The notes beneath the pieces were generated by a model that saw only the letters and a list, made by a program, of their open reading frames with translations, was not told the DNA's origin and ran no database searches. Below, one piece after another: positions 50,816 through 60,118 of a stretch of 64,000 nt of DNA. The stretch lies in the NCBI RefSeq assembly GCF_018408855.1, contig NZ_AP024322.1, positions 2,418,001-2,482,000 on the forward strand, given 5' to 3'. The stretch comes from Caballeronia sp. NK8. Lineage in GTDB: Bacteria; Pseudomonadota; Gammaproteobacteria; Burkholderiales; Burkholderiaceae. A program made the position numbers and the translations under genes. The stretch's first letter is position 1. The number at the start of each line of letters is the position of its first letter.

Positions 50816-51316
50816 ATGCCAACCGACACCGTCGTTCACCAACTTGCGATTCGCGTCGGCAACAAGCTGCGCGACGAACGGCTGATGCTCGCCACCGCCG
50901 AGTCGTGCACGGGCGGCATGGTCGCGACCGCCATCACGGATATTTCGGGCAGCAGCGCGTGGTTCGAGCGCGGCTTCGTCACCTATTCGAATCTCGCCAA
51001 GATCGAGATGATCGGCGTCCCGGCGGCGCTGATCGAGCAGCACGGCGCGGTGAGCGAACCCGTCGCGAAGGCGATGGCCGAAGGCGCGCTGCGCAACAGC
51101 CGCGCGCAGGTGTCGGTGGCGATCACGGGCGTCGCGGGCCCGGCGGGCGGAAGCGATGCGAAGCCGGTCGGCACGGTGTCGTTCGCCTGGAGCAACCGCC
51201 TTCATACCGGCGTCGAAACGCAACTGTTCAAGGGCGACCGCGAACAGGTGCGCGCGCAGGCGGCCGCGCATGCGCTGCGCAAGCTGCTGGAATTTCTGGA
51301 TCAGCGTGAACGGTGA
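50816..51316 (+). CDS. pncC: Nicotinamide-nucleotide amidohydrolase PncC (CinA C-terminal domain)
   Basis: 166 aa, a stand-alone CinA C-terminal domain. LATAESCTGGMVATAITDIS contains the catalytic Ser in the ESCTGG motif, and GFVTYSNLAKIEMIGVP and AITGVAGPAGGSDAKPVGTV complete the pattern. It deamidates NMN to NaMN in pyridine nucleotide recycling. It follows pgpA by 26 bases, probably in the same operon. Confidence 0.94.
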   Translation: MPTDTVVHQLAIRVGNKLRDERLMLATAESCTGGMVATAITDISGSSAWFERGFVTYSNLAKIEMIGVPAALIEQHGAVSEPVAKAMAEGALRNSRAQVSVAITGVAGPAGGSDAKPVGTVSFAWSNRLHTGVETQLFKGDREQVRAQAAAHALRKLLEFLDQRER

Positions 51317-51332
51317 GACGCAGTTGCATCGC

Positions 51333-54300
51333 ATGACGAAACCAGATAGCCAGACGGCCGATCCGGCCACATACACCAGAGACCAGGTGGCCCGCTGGAT
51401 GGGCCCGAAGACCATCGGCAAGGCGCTCGGCTATGTTCATGCCGTCGCGGATATCGACTTGGTGAAGCACATGATGTACGCGCAGGTACCGGGGACGCAA
51501 CCGGCGCCGTACATGGTCGAGATCACATTCCAGAGCGGCCGGCCGCACGGCTACTGCTCCTGCCCGGTCGGGTATGACTGCAAGCATGTCGCGGCAACGC
51601 TGCTCGCCTGGCTGGAGCGAAAGGAAGCGGCTGAGCGATCCGGCGTGAGCATGGCCGTCGAGCGGTGGCTGTCGGGCTTTCGCGCCAAGGTCGAGGCGAC
51701 GCGGCAGGCGCAGGCGAAAGCGGCCCGATCCGCTACCGGCGCGGTGTATCAGATCGTCTACGTGCTCATGCCGTCCCTGCGCGGTCACTCGGGTTTCGAG
51801 CTGGTGACCCTCAAGGCGCGGCTCAACGTCGATGGCGCGATCCGCGCGACCGAAAGCTGGTACCCGAACTACGCCGCCTGGAAAAGCCCGCCTAAATTCG
51901 TGTCCACCGAGGACGACGCGATCATCCGCGCGCTCAGAACCGAGCGCGGCTATTCGGGCGACGGTTACGCACCATTCGGCAAGCGCGGCGCGGTGGTGTG
52001 GCAGATGATGCTAGCGACGGGCCGCCTCTACTTCGAGCCGAACGCGAATGCCCTGCAGCTGAAACAGCCTTTGCGCGAAGGCGCGCGCCGCCGCGGCAAT
52101 GTCGAATGGATTCCGCACCACGACGACATGATCTTCGCGGCGCTCGAAACCGAACCGGAAGGCGGCGTCGTGCTGCCGACCGAACCACCGTGGTACTTCG
52201 ATGGCGTCAGGAACGAAACCGGCCCCGTCGATTCACCCGTGCCCGACGAACTCCTCGCCGACTACCTGGCGATGCCGGTGCTGACGCTCGAGGAAGCGGC
52301 CATCGTGCGCGCGGCGCTCGCCGAATTCGCGTCCGAACTGCCCGCGCCGCCCGCCGACGGCGACGCGGGGACCCGCACGATCGACGCCGCGCCAGTCCCC
52401 GTGCTCACGCTCGCCACGCTCCTGCTCGACGCGCCTCGCAGGCTGAACGCGCCGCCGGTGGAACTCGATATCGCCCGGTTCGATTTCGACTACGGCGGCA
52501 TCACGATTCCGGCGAACGGTCTCGAGACGCTCGTGCGGCTCGCGGACGGCGAACGCGTCCGTATTGCGCGCCGGCAAGATGCCGAAGACGCGTGCTGGAA
52601 TCGTCTGATCGAAGCCGGACTGAAGTCCATTACCGGCGTGCGGGGCCATCACGACGACTCCCAGTATGCCGGCGCCTTCGTCTTGCCCTCGCAGGATGCG
52701 TGGCCAGCGTTCGTCGCCGAACAGGTGCCCGCGCTGCGTGCAGCCGGCTGGCGCGTGATCATCGAGCCGAACTCGCGTTTCGATGTCGTCGAGATCGAAG
52801 AAATCGAGGCGACCGCGCGTGCCGCCGAGAACAACTGGTTCGATCTCGAACTGGGCATCATGGTCGAGACGGAGCGCGTGCGCCTGGAACCGCTGCTCGC
52901 CGAACTCTTCGCGCGCGACCGCCGCTGGCTCAACGGCGCGATCGATCTGATCGACGACGCCCACGCCGTCGAATTCCGTACTCTGGCGGGCAGGCGCTTC
53001 ATGGTGCGCGCCGCGCGGATCAAACCGCTCGTGCATGCGCTGATCGACCTGTTCGACCGCGCCGATCCTCAAGCGGAAACACCGTTGCGACTGTCGGCGC
53101 TCGAAGCCGGCCGCCTCGCCGAAGCCGATGAACGATTGCGCTGGCAATTCGACGGCGACGCGTCGGTGGTCGGACTCGCGCAGCGGCTGCGCAAAGCCGC
53201 CGGACCGCGCCGGATCGCCGTGCCGCGCGGCCTGAAAGCGAAGTTGCGCGATTACCAGCGCGAAGGCGTCGACTGGATGCAGTTCCTGCGCGAACACGAT
53301 CTCGCCGGCGTGCTCGCCGACGACATGGGCCTCGGCAAGACCGTGCAGACGCTCGCGCACATCCTCGTCGAAAAGGAAGCCGGCCGTCTGACGCGCCCGG
53401 CACTGATCGTCGTGCCGACCACGCTCGTCAACAACTGGCAGGAAGAAGCGCGCCGTTTCGCGCCACGGCTCAAAGTGCTGGATCTGCATGGGCCGCAGCG
53501 CCACGAACGCTTCGCGCTCATCCCGGAGCACGAACTCATCGTCACGACGTATCCGCTCGTCTGGCGCGATCACGAAGCGCTTGCGCAACACGACTATCAC
53601 CTGCTGATACTCGACGAGGCGCAGTACGTGAAGAACGCCTCGAGCAAGGCGGCGGGCGTCATCCGCACGTTGCGCGCGCGGCATCGCCTGTGCCTGACCG
53701 GCACGCCGCTCGAGAATCATCTGGGCGAACTCTGGTCGCAGTTCGATTTCCTGCTGCCCGGCTTTCTGGGCACGCAAAAAGACTTCGCGGCCCGCTGGCG
53801 CAAACCGATCGAAAAGTACAACGATTCGACGCGCCGTGACCTGCTCGCGCGCCGGATTCGCCCCTTCCTGCTCCGTCGCCGAAAGGACGATGTCGCGACC
53901 GAACTGCCGCCGAAGACCATGATCGTGCGCAGCGTCGAGCTGGAAGGCGCGCAGCGCGATCTCTATGAGACCGTGCGCGCCGCGATGCAGAAGAAGGTGC
54001 GCGATGCGATCGCGCAGCAAGGTTTCGCACGCAGCCACATCCTGATGCTCGACGCGCTGCTGAAGCTGCGGCAGGTGTGCTGCGATCCGTCGCTCGTCAA
54101 ACTGCCGGGCGCGAAAAAAACGTCGGATTCGGCCAAGCTCGCGCTGTTGCTCGACATGCTGCCGAACCTGATCGAGGAAGGCCGGCGCGTGCTGGTGTTC
54201 TCGCAATTCACGGGCATGCTCGCGATCATCTCCGCCGCGCTCGACGCGGCCGGTCTCGGCTACGTCACGCTGACGGGCGAAACCGCCGATCGCACGACGC

Positions 54301-54647
54301 CCGTGCAGCGCTTTCAGGCCGGCGAAGCGCCGATCTTCCTGATCAGCCTGAAAGCGGGCGGCGTCGGCCTGAACCTGACCGCCGCCGATACCGTCATTCA
54401 TTACGACCCGTGGTGGAACCCCGCCGCCGAGAATCAGGCGACAGACCGGGCGCACCGCATCGGGCAGGACAAGCCGGTGTTCGTGTACAAGCTCGTGGCG
54501 ACGGGCAGCATCGAGGAAAAGATTCTGTCGATGCAGGAGCGCAAGGCAGCGCTCGCCGCGGGGATTCTGTCCGAAGATTCGCGCGCGGTGGAGAAGTTCT
54601 CCGCCGAGGACATCGACGCGCTGTTCGCGCCGATTCCCGATGCCTGA
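51333..54647 (+). CDS. SWIM zinc-finger SNF2-family helicase/ATPase
   Basis: 1104 aa from MTKPDSQTADPATYT, 16 bases after pncC. A SWIM zinc finger (CSCPVGYDCKHVAATLLAW) lies around residues 74-92. A long middle region of unknown fold runs to about 620. The SNF2 core follows: LADDMGLGKTVQTLA (Walker A Lys near 669), LLILDEAQYVKNASSK (DEAQ box near 760), CLTGTPLENHLGELWSQFDF, VLVFSQFTGMLAIIS and LISLKAGGVGLNLTAADTVI with HYDPWWNPAAENQATDRAHR. Such proteins translocate on DNA or remodel nucleoprotein complexes; the precise role in bacteria is not known. All helicase motifs are intact. Confidence 0.93.
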   Translation: MTKPDSQTADPATYTRDQVARWMGPKTIGKALGYVHAVADIDLVKHMMYAQVPGTQPAPYMVEITFQSGRPHGYCSCPVGYDCKHVAATLLAWLERKEAAERSGVSMAVERWLSGFRAKVEATRQAQAKAARSATGAVYQIVYVLMPSLRGHSGFELVTLKARLNVDGAIRATESWYPNYAAWKSPPKFVSTEDDAIIRALRTERGYSGDGYAPFGKRGAVVWQMMLATGRLYFEPNANALQLKQPLREGARRRGNVEWIPHHDDMIFAALETEPEGGVVLPTEPPWYFDGVRNETGPVDSPVPDELLADYLAMPVLTLEEAAIVRAALAEFASELPAPPADGDAGTRTIDAAPVPVLTLATLLLDAPRRLNAPPVELDIARFDFDYGGITIPANGLETLVRLADGERVRIARRQDAEDACWNRLIEAGLKSITGVRGHHDDSQYAGAFVLPSQDAWPAFVAEQVPALRAAGWRVIIEPNSRFDVVEIEEIEATARAAENNWFDLELGIMVETERVRLEPLLAELFARDRRWLNGAIDLIDDAHAVEFRTLAGRRFMVRAARIKPLVHALIDLFDRADPQAETPLRLSALEAGRLAEADERLRWQFDGDASVVGLAQRLRKAAGPRRIAVPRGLKAKLRDYQREGVDWMQFLREHDLAGVLADDMGLGKTVQTLAHILVEKEAGRLTRPALIVVPTTLVNNWQEEARRFAPRLKVLDLHGPQRHERFALIPEHELIVTTYPLVWRDHEALAQHDYHLLILDEAQYVKNASSKAAGVIRTLRARHRLCLTGTPLENHLGELWSQFDFLLPGFLGTQKDFAARWRKPIEKYNDSTRRDLLARRIRPFLLRRRKDDVATELPPKTMIVRSVELEGAQRDLYETVRAAMQKKVRDAIAQQGFARSHILMLDALLKLRQVCCDPSLVKLPGAKKTSDSAKLALLLDMLPNLIEEGRRVLVFSQFTGMLAIISAALDAAGLGYVTLTGETADRTTPVQRFQAGEAPIFLISLKAGGVGLNLTAADTVIHYDPWWNPAAENQATDRAHRIGQDKPVFVYKLVATGSIEEKILSMQERKAALAAGILSEDSRAVEKFSAEDIDALFAPIPDA

Positions 54648-54656
54648 ACCGCGCGT

Positions 54657-55469
54657 TCAGCGATACGCGTTGATCGTATCGCGCGTCTTCTTCGCCGCTT
54701 CGGCGGCGGCTTGTGCGTAGTCGTCGCCCTTGCTCGCGTAGATGATCGCGCGCGACGAGTTGATCAGCATGCCCGTGCCGTTCGCGGTGCGGCCCGCGCG
54801 CACGGTCGCTTCGACATCGCCGCCTTGCGCGCCGATGCCGGGAATCAACAACGGCATATCGCCGACGATGCCCCGCACGGTTTCGATTTCCTTCGGGAAC
54901 GTCGCGCCGACGACCAGCCCGAGCTGGCCGCTCGCGTTCCACTTTTCGGCGGCGAGCGTCGCGACGACCTGATACAGCGGCTTGCCGTCGGTCGTGAGGA
55001 ATTGCAGATCGGAGCCGCCCGCGTTCGACGTGCGGCACAGCACGATCACGCCCCGGCCTTCATGTTCGAGATACGGCTCGATCGAATCGAAACCCATGTA
55101 CGGATTGACCGTCACGGCATCCGCCCGATAGCGCTCGAACGCTTCCTTCGCGTACTGCTCGGCCGTGCTGCCGATATCGCCGCGCTTCGCATCGAGGATC
55201 ACCGGAATGCCGGCGTGCTTTTCGTGGATGTGCGCGATCAGCGCTTCGAGCTGGTCTTCGGCGCGATGCGCCGCGAAGTACGCGATCTGCGGCTTGAACG
55301 ACGACGCATATGGTGCGGTCGCATCGACGATGGTCTTGCAGAATTCGAAGATCGCATCGGCGCGGCCGTTGAGCGCGGCGGGAAATTTCGCGGGCTCAGG
55401 GTCGAGGCCGACGCACAGAAGCGATTGCGTGCGCGACCACGCGGCGTTGAGAGACTGAATGAAGGACAT
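54657..55469 (-). CDS. pyrF: Orotidine 5'-phosphate decarboxylase (type 2)
   Basis: 270 aa, the longer type-2 form. [20 protein letters not shown] and the catalytic [19 protein letters not shown] (Asp-Lys-Asp) are clear, with [20 protein letters not shown] and [16 protein letters not shown] further on. It makes UMP. It converges on the SNF2 gene with only nine bases between stops. Confidence 0.96.
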   Translation of the reverse strand: MSFIQSLNAAWSRTQSLLCVGLDPEPAKFPAALNGRADAIFEFCKTIVDATAPYASSFKPQIAYFAAHRAEDQLEALIAHIHEKHAGIPVILDAKRGDIGSTAEQYAKEAFERYRADAVTVNPYMGFDSIEPYLEHEGRGVIVLCRTSNAGGSDLQFLTTDGKPLYQVVATLAAEKWNASGQLGLVVGATFPKEIETVRGIVGDMPLLIPGIGAQGGDVEATVRAGRTANGTGMLINSSRAIIYASKGDDYAQAAAEAAKKTRDTINAYR

Positions 55470-55534
55470 GGCGGGATTCGTTGAACGTCGATGCCACGCA
55501 TTTTAACGTGCGTGGCATCGCCGTCTCCCGGACA

Positions 55535-56647
55535 TCAGCGCGATGCGCTTCTCGCCCGCGCCTTCGCTCCCGCGCGCGTGCGCGGCCGTGCACGCCGCGC
55601 CGCTTCTCCGGTGCGTTCGACCGTGAAGCGAAACTCCCGCGAGAGCCGCTCGCCCGGCGCGAGCACGGTCATGCCGTGCGCTTCCCCGCCGCCGGGCAGA
55701 TTCACCGCGTTGACCGGATGATCGACCGGCTCGAAACAGAAGAAGCTCTCGCCGGGCGGCGCGTACAGCACGTAGTAGTCGGTATCGGCGGCGATCGTCA
55801 GCGACAGGCGCCGCTTCGGCCACAGCACGCTCGTGCGCCCGCTCCATCCCGTGAACGCGTTGTTCACCATCTCGGACGGCATCGGATACGCGACGCCGAA
55901 CTGCCACGCCGGCGGCGTCGGCACATGCCGCACCGGCAGCCAGTCGTCGCCGCACAGCCACACGCCGCCCGCCGCCGCCGACAACTCCGTGTCGGCCTCG
56001 CGCATCAGAAACGGATGCAGCCCGAGGCCGAACGGCAACGCTTCGTCGCCGGTGTTCTCGACATCGAGAGTGACGACGAGCGTGGCTTCGTCGAGCGTGT
56101 AGGTCTGCGCGGCGCGAAACGAATACGGCTTGCCGTCGCTGCGATCGAGCGTGAGACGCGCGCGCCCCGCATCTTCCGCGTCCTCCGCTTCGACCTGCCA
56201 CGCGCCGAGCCAGCCGTCGCCATGCAGCGGCAGCGGTTCGCCCGCGCGATTGCACGGCACGTCGATGGAGCGTCCGGAGAACTGAAAGCGCCCGTCGCCG
56301 ATGCGGTTCGAATACGGCAGGAGCGGATAGCACGCGAGCTGATTCGGATCGGTATCCGGACCGGGTTCGGCGCAGGGCCGGAAGATCGGCACCAGCGCGC
56401 CTTCGTGACGCCAGTCGAAGCGCGTGATGCCGCCGCCGAGCGACGGCGCGAGTTCGAGCCGCAGATGCGCGTTGGCGAGGGTGATGCAGCCTTCGGTGTG
56501 CGATCCGCCGATCGCGACGACCGCCGTGCCCGGGCCGGGACGGATGGGTGGCTCGGCCGCGGCGGCCAGCCTGGAGCGGCGGGCGTTCGCCTGCGCCGTG
56601 GACGTCGATGCAGGATTCGGTCTTTGCTCTGTGCGCGCAACAGCCAT
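55535..56647 (-). CDS. Aldose 1-epimerase family protein
   Basis: 370 aa from MAVARTEQRPNPAST, with GGAG eight bases before the ATG. The first 40 residues are a variable, Ala-rich lead; the galactose mutarotase-like fold starts near residue 45 (HLRLELAPSLGGGITRFDWR) and contains LACYPLLPYSNRIGDGRFQF, LPLHGDGWLGAWQVEAEDAE and GLGLHPFLMREADTELSA. The conserved His residues of the family are present (PLHGDGW, GLHPFL). It ends with a basic tail (ARRARPRTRAGAKARA). It probably interconverts sugar anomers feeding the dehydrogenase step encoded nearby. Confidence 0.88.
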   Translation of the reverse strand: MAVARTEQRPNPASTSTAQANARRSRLAAAAEPPIRPGPGTAVVAIGGSHTEGCITLANAHLRLELAPSLGGGITRFDWRHEGALVPIFRPCAEPGPDTDPNQLACYPLLPYSNRIGDGRFQFSGRSIDVPCNRAGEPLPLHGDGWLGAWQVEAEDAEDAGRARLTLDRSDGKPYSFRAAQTYTLDEATLVVTLDVENTGDEALPFGLGLHPFLMREADTELSAAAGGVWLCGDDWLPVRHVPTPPAWQFGVAYPMPSEMVNNAFTGWSGRTSVLWPKRRLSLTIAADTDYYVLYAPPGESFFCFEPVDHPVNAVNLPGGGEAHGMTVLAPGERLSREFRFTVERTGEAARRARPRTRAGAKARARSASR

Positions 56648-56737
56648 GACTCGTGCTCCATCGAGAGGCGAAAAACCCGGCGCCGCCGGGGCAGGCCGGA
56701 CGACGCGTCGTCGCGCGCCGTCTCGGTGTTCTCTTCG

Positions 56738-57616
56738 TTACGCCTTGCCTGCGAAAACGGCTTCGGCGATGCCGCGCGCGCCGGGTGTCGCGACAAACAC
56801 GCCGCCGGCGTGCGCATCGCTTCCGAGTGCCGTGTCGTCGAGGCCGATGCGCGCGCTCGTCACATACAGCGTGCCGAAATCGGCGCCGCCGAACGCGGCG
56901 CAACTCGGCTGCGCGGTCGGCACGTCGATGCGCGCCGTCTCGCGGCCATCGCGCCCATATCGCACCACCCGCGCGCCGCCCCACTGCGCGTTCCACAAAC
57001 CGCCTTCGGCATCGACGATGGAACCATCCGGCACGCCGGTCGCGTCGGTCAATTCGACGAACACGCGGTCATTCGAAAACGTCGGGTATTCGCAGACGCG
57101 GATCTGGCGCGTCGGCGAGTCACAGTAATACATCGTCGCGCCGTCGGGGGAAAAACCGATGCTGTTCGAGATCGCGCAATTTCCGAGCGGCAGCCGTTCG
57201 AGCGACAAATCCCGGTTCAACCGATAAAACCCGCCGATCGCCTGCGCGTCGTCGACATCGTGCTTCGTGCCGAATACGAAGCGTCCCTCGCGATCGCAGC
57301 GGCCGTCGTTCAGGCGCGTCGGCAGATCGGCTTCGACTTCCATGAGGGTCTCGATCCTGCCCGTCGCGATCTCGTAGAACGCGAGCCGCGACGCGAGCCC
57401 GAGCAGCAGGAAACGCGCATCGGCGCACGGCGTGAAGCATCCGAGCCGCTCGGGCATGGCGAACGATTCGCTCGCGCCGTCGCACGGATCGTAGCGCCAC
57501 AGCGTGTTGCCTTCGATGTCGGTCCACCAGAAGCGGCCGCTCGCGGCGCACCACGTCGCGCCCTCGCCGAGCGAGCATCGGCTGTCGATGAGAAGCTGCG
57601 CGCGAGTCGAGTTCAT
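56738..57616 (-). CDS. SMP-30/gluconolactonase-family sugar lactonase
   Basis: 292 aa from MNSTRAQLLIDSRCSLGEGA. Six-bladed propeller with the metal ligands in CSLGEGATW (Glu), LPTRLNDGRCDREGRF (Asn), NSIGFSPDGATMYYCDS (Asn) and GVPDGSIVDAEGGLWNAQWG (Asp). It should hydrolyse the aldonolactone made by a sugar dehydrogenase (arabino- or galactonolactone). Its ATG overlaps the stop of the upstream SDR gene by one base (TGATG), so the two enzymes are translationally coupled. Confidence 0.9.
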   Translation of the reverse strand: MNSTRAQLLIDSRCSLGEGATWCAASGRFWWTDIEGNTLWRYDPCDGASESFAMPERLGCFTPCADARFLLLGLASRLAFYEIATGRIETLMEVEADLPTRLNDGRCDREGRFVFGTKHDVDDAQAIGGFYRLNRDLSLERLPLGNCAISNSIGFSPDGATMYYCDSPTRQIRVCEYPTFSNDRVFVELTDATGVPDGSIVDAEGGLWNAQWGGARVVRYGRDGRETARIDVPTAQPSCAAFGGADFGTLYVTSARIGLDDTALGSDAHAGGVFVATPGARGIAEAVFAGKA

Positions 57617-58404
57617 CAGGCCCATCCTCCGTCGACGATGATGTCTTGCGCGGTCAGCATGCTGCTGTCGTCCGAGGCAAGAAAGAGCGCGGCGCGGGCG
57701 AGATGCGCGGGCAGCAATTCCGCGTCGATGCACTGGCCTTGCTTGATCGCTTCGCGGCCGGCGTCGTCGAGCCAGAGGCGCTTCTGCTTTTCGGTCATGA
57801 CCCAGCCGGGTACGAGCGTGTTCACGCGGATGCCGAACTTGCCGAGATCGCGCGCGAGGCCGCGCGTCATGCCTTGTACGGCCGATTTCGCCGTGACGTA
57901 GACGGGGAAGTTGCCTTGCTTGAGCATCCAGCTGATCGAGCCCAGATTGACGATCGAGCCGCCGCCCGATTGCTTCATGTCTTCGATCACCGCCTGAGCC
58001 GCGAAGAACTGATGGCGGATGTTGACCGCGATGCCCGCATCGTAGGACTCGGGCGTGACGTCCTCGATCTTGTGGCGCTTGTCGTTGGCGGCGTTGTTGA
58101 CGAGCACGGTGATCGGGCCGAATGCCGTTCGGACGTCCGCGATGCCTTTGCGCAAGGCGTCGATGTCGGTGAGGTCGATGTTGAGGAACATCGGGCGGGT
58201 CTGGGTTGGCTGCAAGGCCGCGCCGAGGCGGTCGGCGAGGGATTCGCCCGCGTCGGTGTCGATGTCGAAGAAGGCGACTTTCGCGCCTTGATCGAAGAAG
58301 TGTTCGACGAAGGCCTCGCCGATGCCGGTCGCGCCGCCGGTTATCAGGACGGTTTTGCCTTGCAGGCTGGGGTATCTTGCGAGGTGTTTGTCGATTTGTG
58401 CCAT
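57616..58404 (-). CDS. Short-chain dehydrogenase, probable L-arabinose/D-galactose 1-dehydrogenase
   Basis: 262 aa from MAQIDKHLARYPSLQGKTVL. Cofactor motif ITGGATGIGEAFVEHFFDQG, NNAAN, catalytic Ser (NLGSISWM) and YVTAKSAVQG (Tyr-x-x-x-Lys). An SDR followed directly by an SMP-30 lactonase and a mutarotase next to araFGH points to the first oxidation of an aldose to its lactone. Upstream, the reading frame runs on into the palindromic element at 58435-59059, which is not part of the protein. Confidence 0.88.
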   Translation of the reverse strand: MAQIDKHLARYPSLQGKTVLITGGATGIGEAFVEHFFDQGAKVAFFDIDTDAGESLADRLGAALQPTQTRPMFLNIDLTDIDALRKGIADVRTAFGPITVLVNNAANDKRHKIEDVTPESYDAGIAVNIRHQFFAAQAVIEDMKQSGGGSIVNLGSISWMLKQGNFPVYVTAKSAVQGMTRGLARDLGKFGIRVNTLVPGWVMTEKQKRLWLDDAGREAIKQGQCIDAELLPAHLARAALFLASDDSSMLTAQDIIVDGGWA

Positions 58405-58434
58405 GTCGTTTTGTCTCTTTGCCTGCGCTTCTAG

Positions 58435-59059
58435 GGAATCCTGAGTTCGTGTCGGTCTATTAGCACTGCCCCTGTGCGGGGCGGCAGTCACTTTCTTTGC
58501 TGCTGCAAAGAAAGTAACCAAAGAAAGCAGCTCGATACGCCCGCGGTCACACGCAATTTGGGTATCCTTCTCCTCACCCGTGGCCTCTGTAGCGAGTGCC
58601 CTCATAGGCCACATCCTGCTTGGACCGCGCACGGTCTGCCACATCGCGCCGCGTGCGTGCCTGGTTCAGCACCATATGGCTCCGGCCCGCTTCGCGGCCG
58701 ACCGGTCCATCGGGTCTGCTCGTGCTTCTGTGCTAACACCTCCATCTCACTGCATCGGCGCTTCGTCGGTTTTCCCTTGCATTCCCAACGGCAGCGCGTA
58801 GCGCTGTGCCGAAGCTCTTTCGTGCTGAACCAGCACGCTATACGTTCTAGCTCGTCAGACCGTGCGCGGTCCAAGCCCGGTTAGGCCTACGAGGGCACTC
58901 GCTACTGAGTCCACGAACAACGAGAATAGTGGCCAAATTGCGTGTGACCGCGGGCGGCTCGAGCTGCTTTCTTTGGTTACTTTCTTTGCAGCAGCAAAGA
59001 AAGTGACTGCCGCCCCGCACAGGGGCAACGCAAATAGACCGACGCGAAATCAGGATTCC
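58435..59059. repeat. 625-bp near-palindromic non-coding element
   Basis: The two ends are inverted copies: GGAATCCTG on the left matches CAGGATTCC on the right, then GTCGGTCTATT, TGCCCCTGTGCGGGGCGGCA and CACTTTCTTTGCTGCTGCAA recur inverted, with CGCGGTCACACGCAATTTGG further in. Similarity continues, with gaps and changes, to an inner pair (GGTTCAGCAC), leaving a loop of roughly 120 bases around 58690-58815. RNA from either strand would fold into one very long hairpin. No ORF inside looks like a protein. It separates araH from the SDR-lactonase operon. Confidence 0.85.
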
Positions 59060-59083
59060 ACGAAGGCACCAAGCGCACCACCA

Positions 59084-60100
59084 TCAATCCCTCGACCCGC
59101 GATTCTTCAACTGATCAAGCAACACGGCTGCAAGCAAAATCGCTCCCCGCACAAGATACTGATAAAACGCATCGATATTCAGCAGATTCATGACGTTCTC
59201 GACGGTGCCCATGATCAGCACCCCAATCACGACGCCAGAAATCGTCGCCCGCCCGCCGAGCAGCGAAACCCCACCCAGCACGCAAGCCGAAATCACGTTC
59301 AGCTCGAAACCTTGAGCCGCATTCGGCTGCCCCGACGTGATCCGCGAAGCGAGAATGACACCCGCCAGCGCGGTGACCGCGCCCTGAATCAAAAAGATCC
59401 ACACCCGCGTGCGCTCGACATTGATCCCCGCGAGCCGCGAAGCCTCCGGATTACCGCCGATCGCCAAGGTATTGCGTCCATACACAGTCTGGTTGAGCAA
59501 TACGCCAAAAACGATGAAGCACGCAAGCGTCACCCAGATAGGCAGGGAAATCCCGAGCATCGACAAACTGCCGAGCGCGATGAACGTATCCGACGACACC
59601 CCGACCGCCTGCCCGTGCGACACGATGAACCCGAGCCCGCGCACGATCTCCATCGTCGCCAGCGTGGTGATCAGCGCGTTGATGCGCAGATAGGCGATCA
59701 CCGCGCCGTTCACGAAACCGATCACGGCACCCGCCGCCACGGCCGCGACAATCGCAATCGCCGTGTTGTCGGTCGCGTTGAGCACCATCGCGCAAAGCAC
59801 GCCGGCGAACGCGATCGTCGACCCGACCGACAGGTCGAAATCGCGCGACGCGAGACAGAACATCATCGTGCAGGCAACCATGCCGATCTGCGAGATCGAC
59901 AGCGCCAGACCGAGCATGTTCTCGATCGAAAAGAAGTGATCCACGGTCAGCGACATCGTCAGGAACATGACGATGAAGATCACGATCAGGCTGTACTCCG
60001 TGATCTGCTGCCACCACTTCTGCTTGTCGTTCTTCTGCGGGATCAGCGCATTCGCGACGGTTTCCGTCGCCTGCCCCACGATGTTTTCTCTTGCTTCCAT
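59084..60100 (-). CDS. araH: Sugar ABC transporter permease, AraH type
   Basis: 338 aa with eight to ten membrane helices. The family pattern AIGGNPEASRLAGINVERTR (the EAA-like cytoplasmic loop) and GFELNVISACVLGGVSLLGG are clear, as is the end LVRGAILLAAVLLDQLKNRG. It forms the inner-membrane channel with AraG. It is last in araF-araG-araH; AraH rather than RbsC or XylH is preferred because AraG- and AraF-like partners are adjacent. Confidence 0.9.
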   Translation of the reverse strand: MEARENIVGQATETVANALIPQKNDKQKWWQQITEYSLIVIFIVMFLTMSLTVDHFFSIENMLGLALSISQIGMVACTMMFCLASRDFDLSVGSTIAFAGVLCAMVLNATDNTAIAIVAAVAAGAVIGFVNGAVIAYLRINALITTLATMEIVRGLGFIVSHGQAVGVSSDTFIALGSLSMLGISLPIWVTLACFIVFGVLLNQTVYGRNTLAIGGNPEASRLAGINVERTRVWIFLIQGAVTALAGVILASRITSGQPNAAQGFELNVISACVLGGVSLLGGRATISGVVIGVLIMGTVENVMNLLNIDAFYQYLVRGAILLAAVLLDQLKNRGSRD

Positions 60101-60118
60101 GATTCGCTCCTCTTTTCC

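Noticed and set aside
58474..58884. Short ORFs inside the 625-bp palindrome
   Set aside because: The same peptide-like string (FFAAAKKVTAAPHRG) appears from both arms on opposite strands, showing it is a by-product of the inverted repeat.
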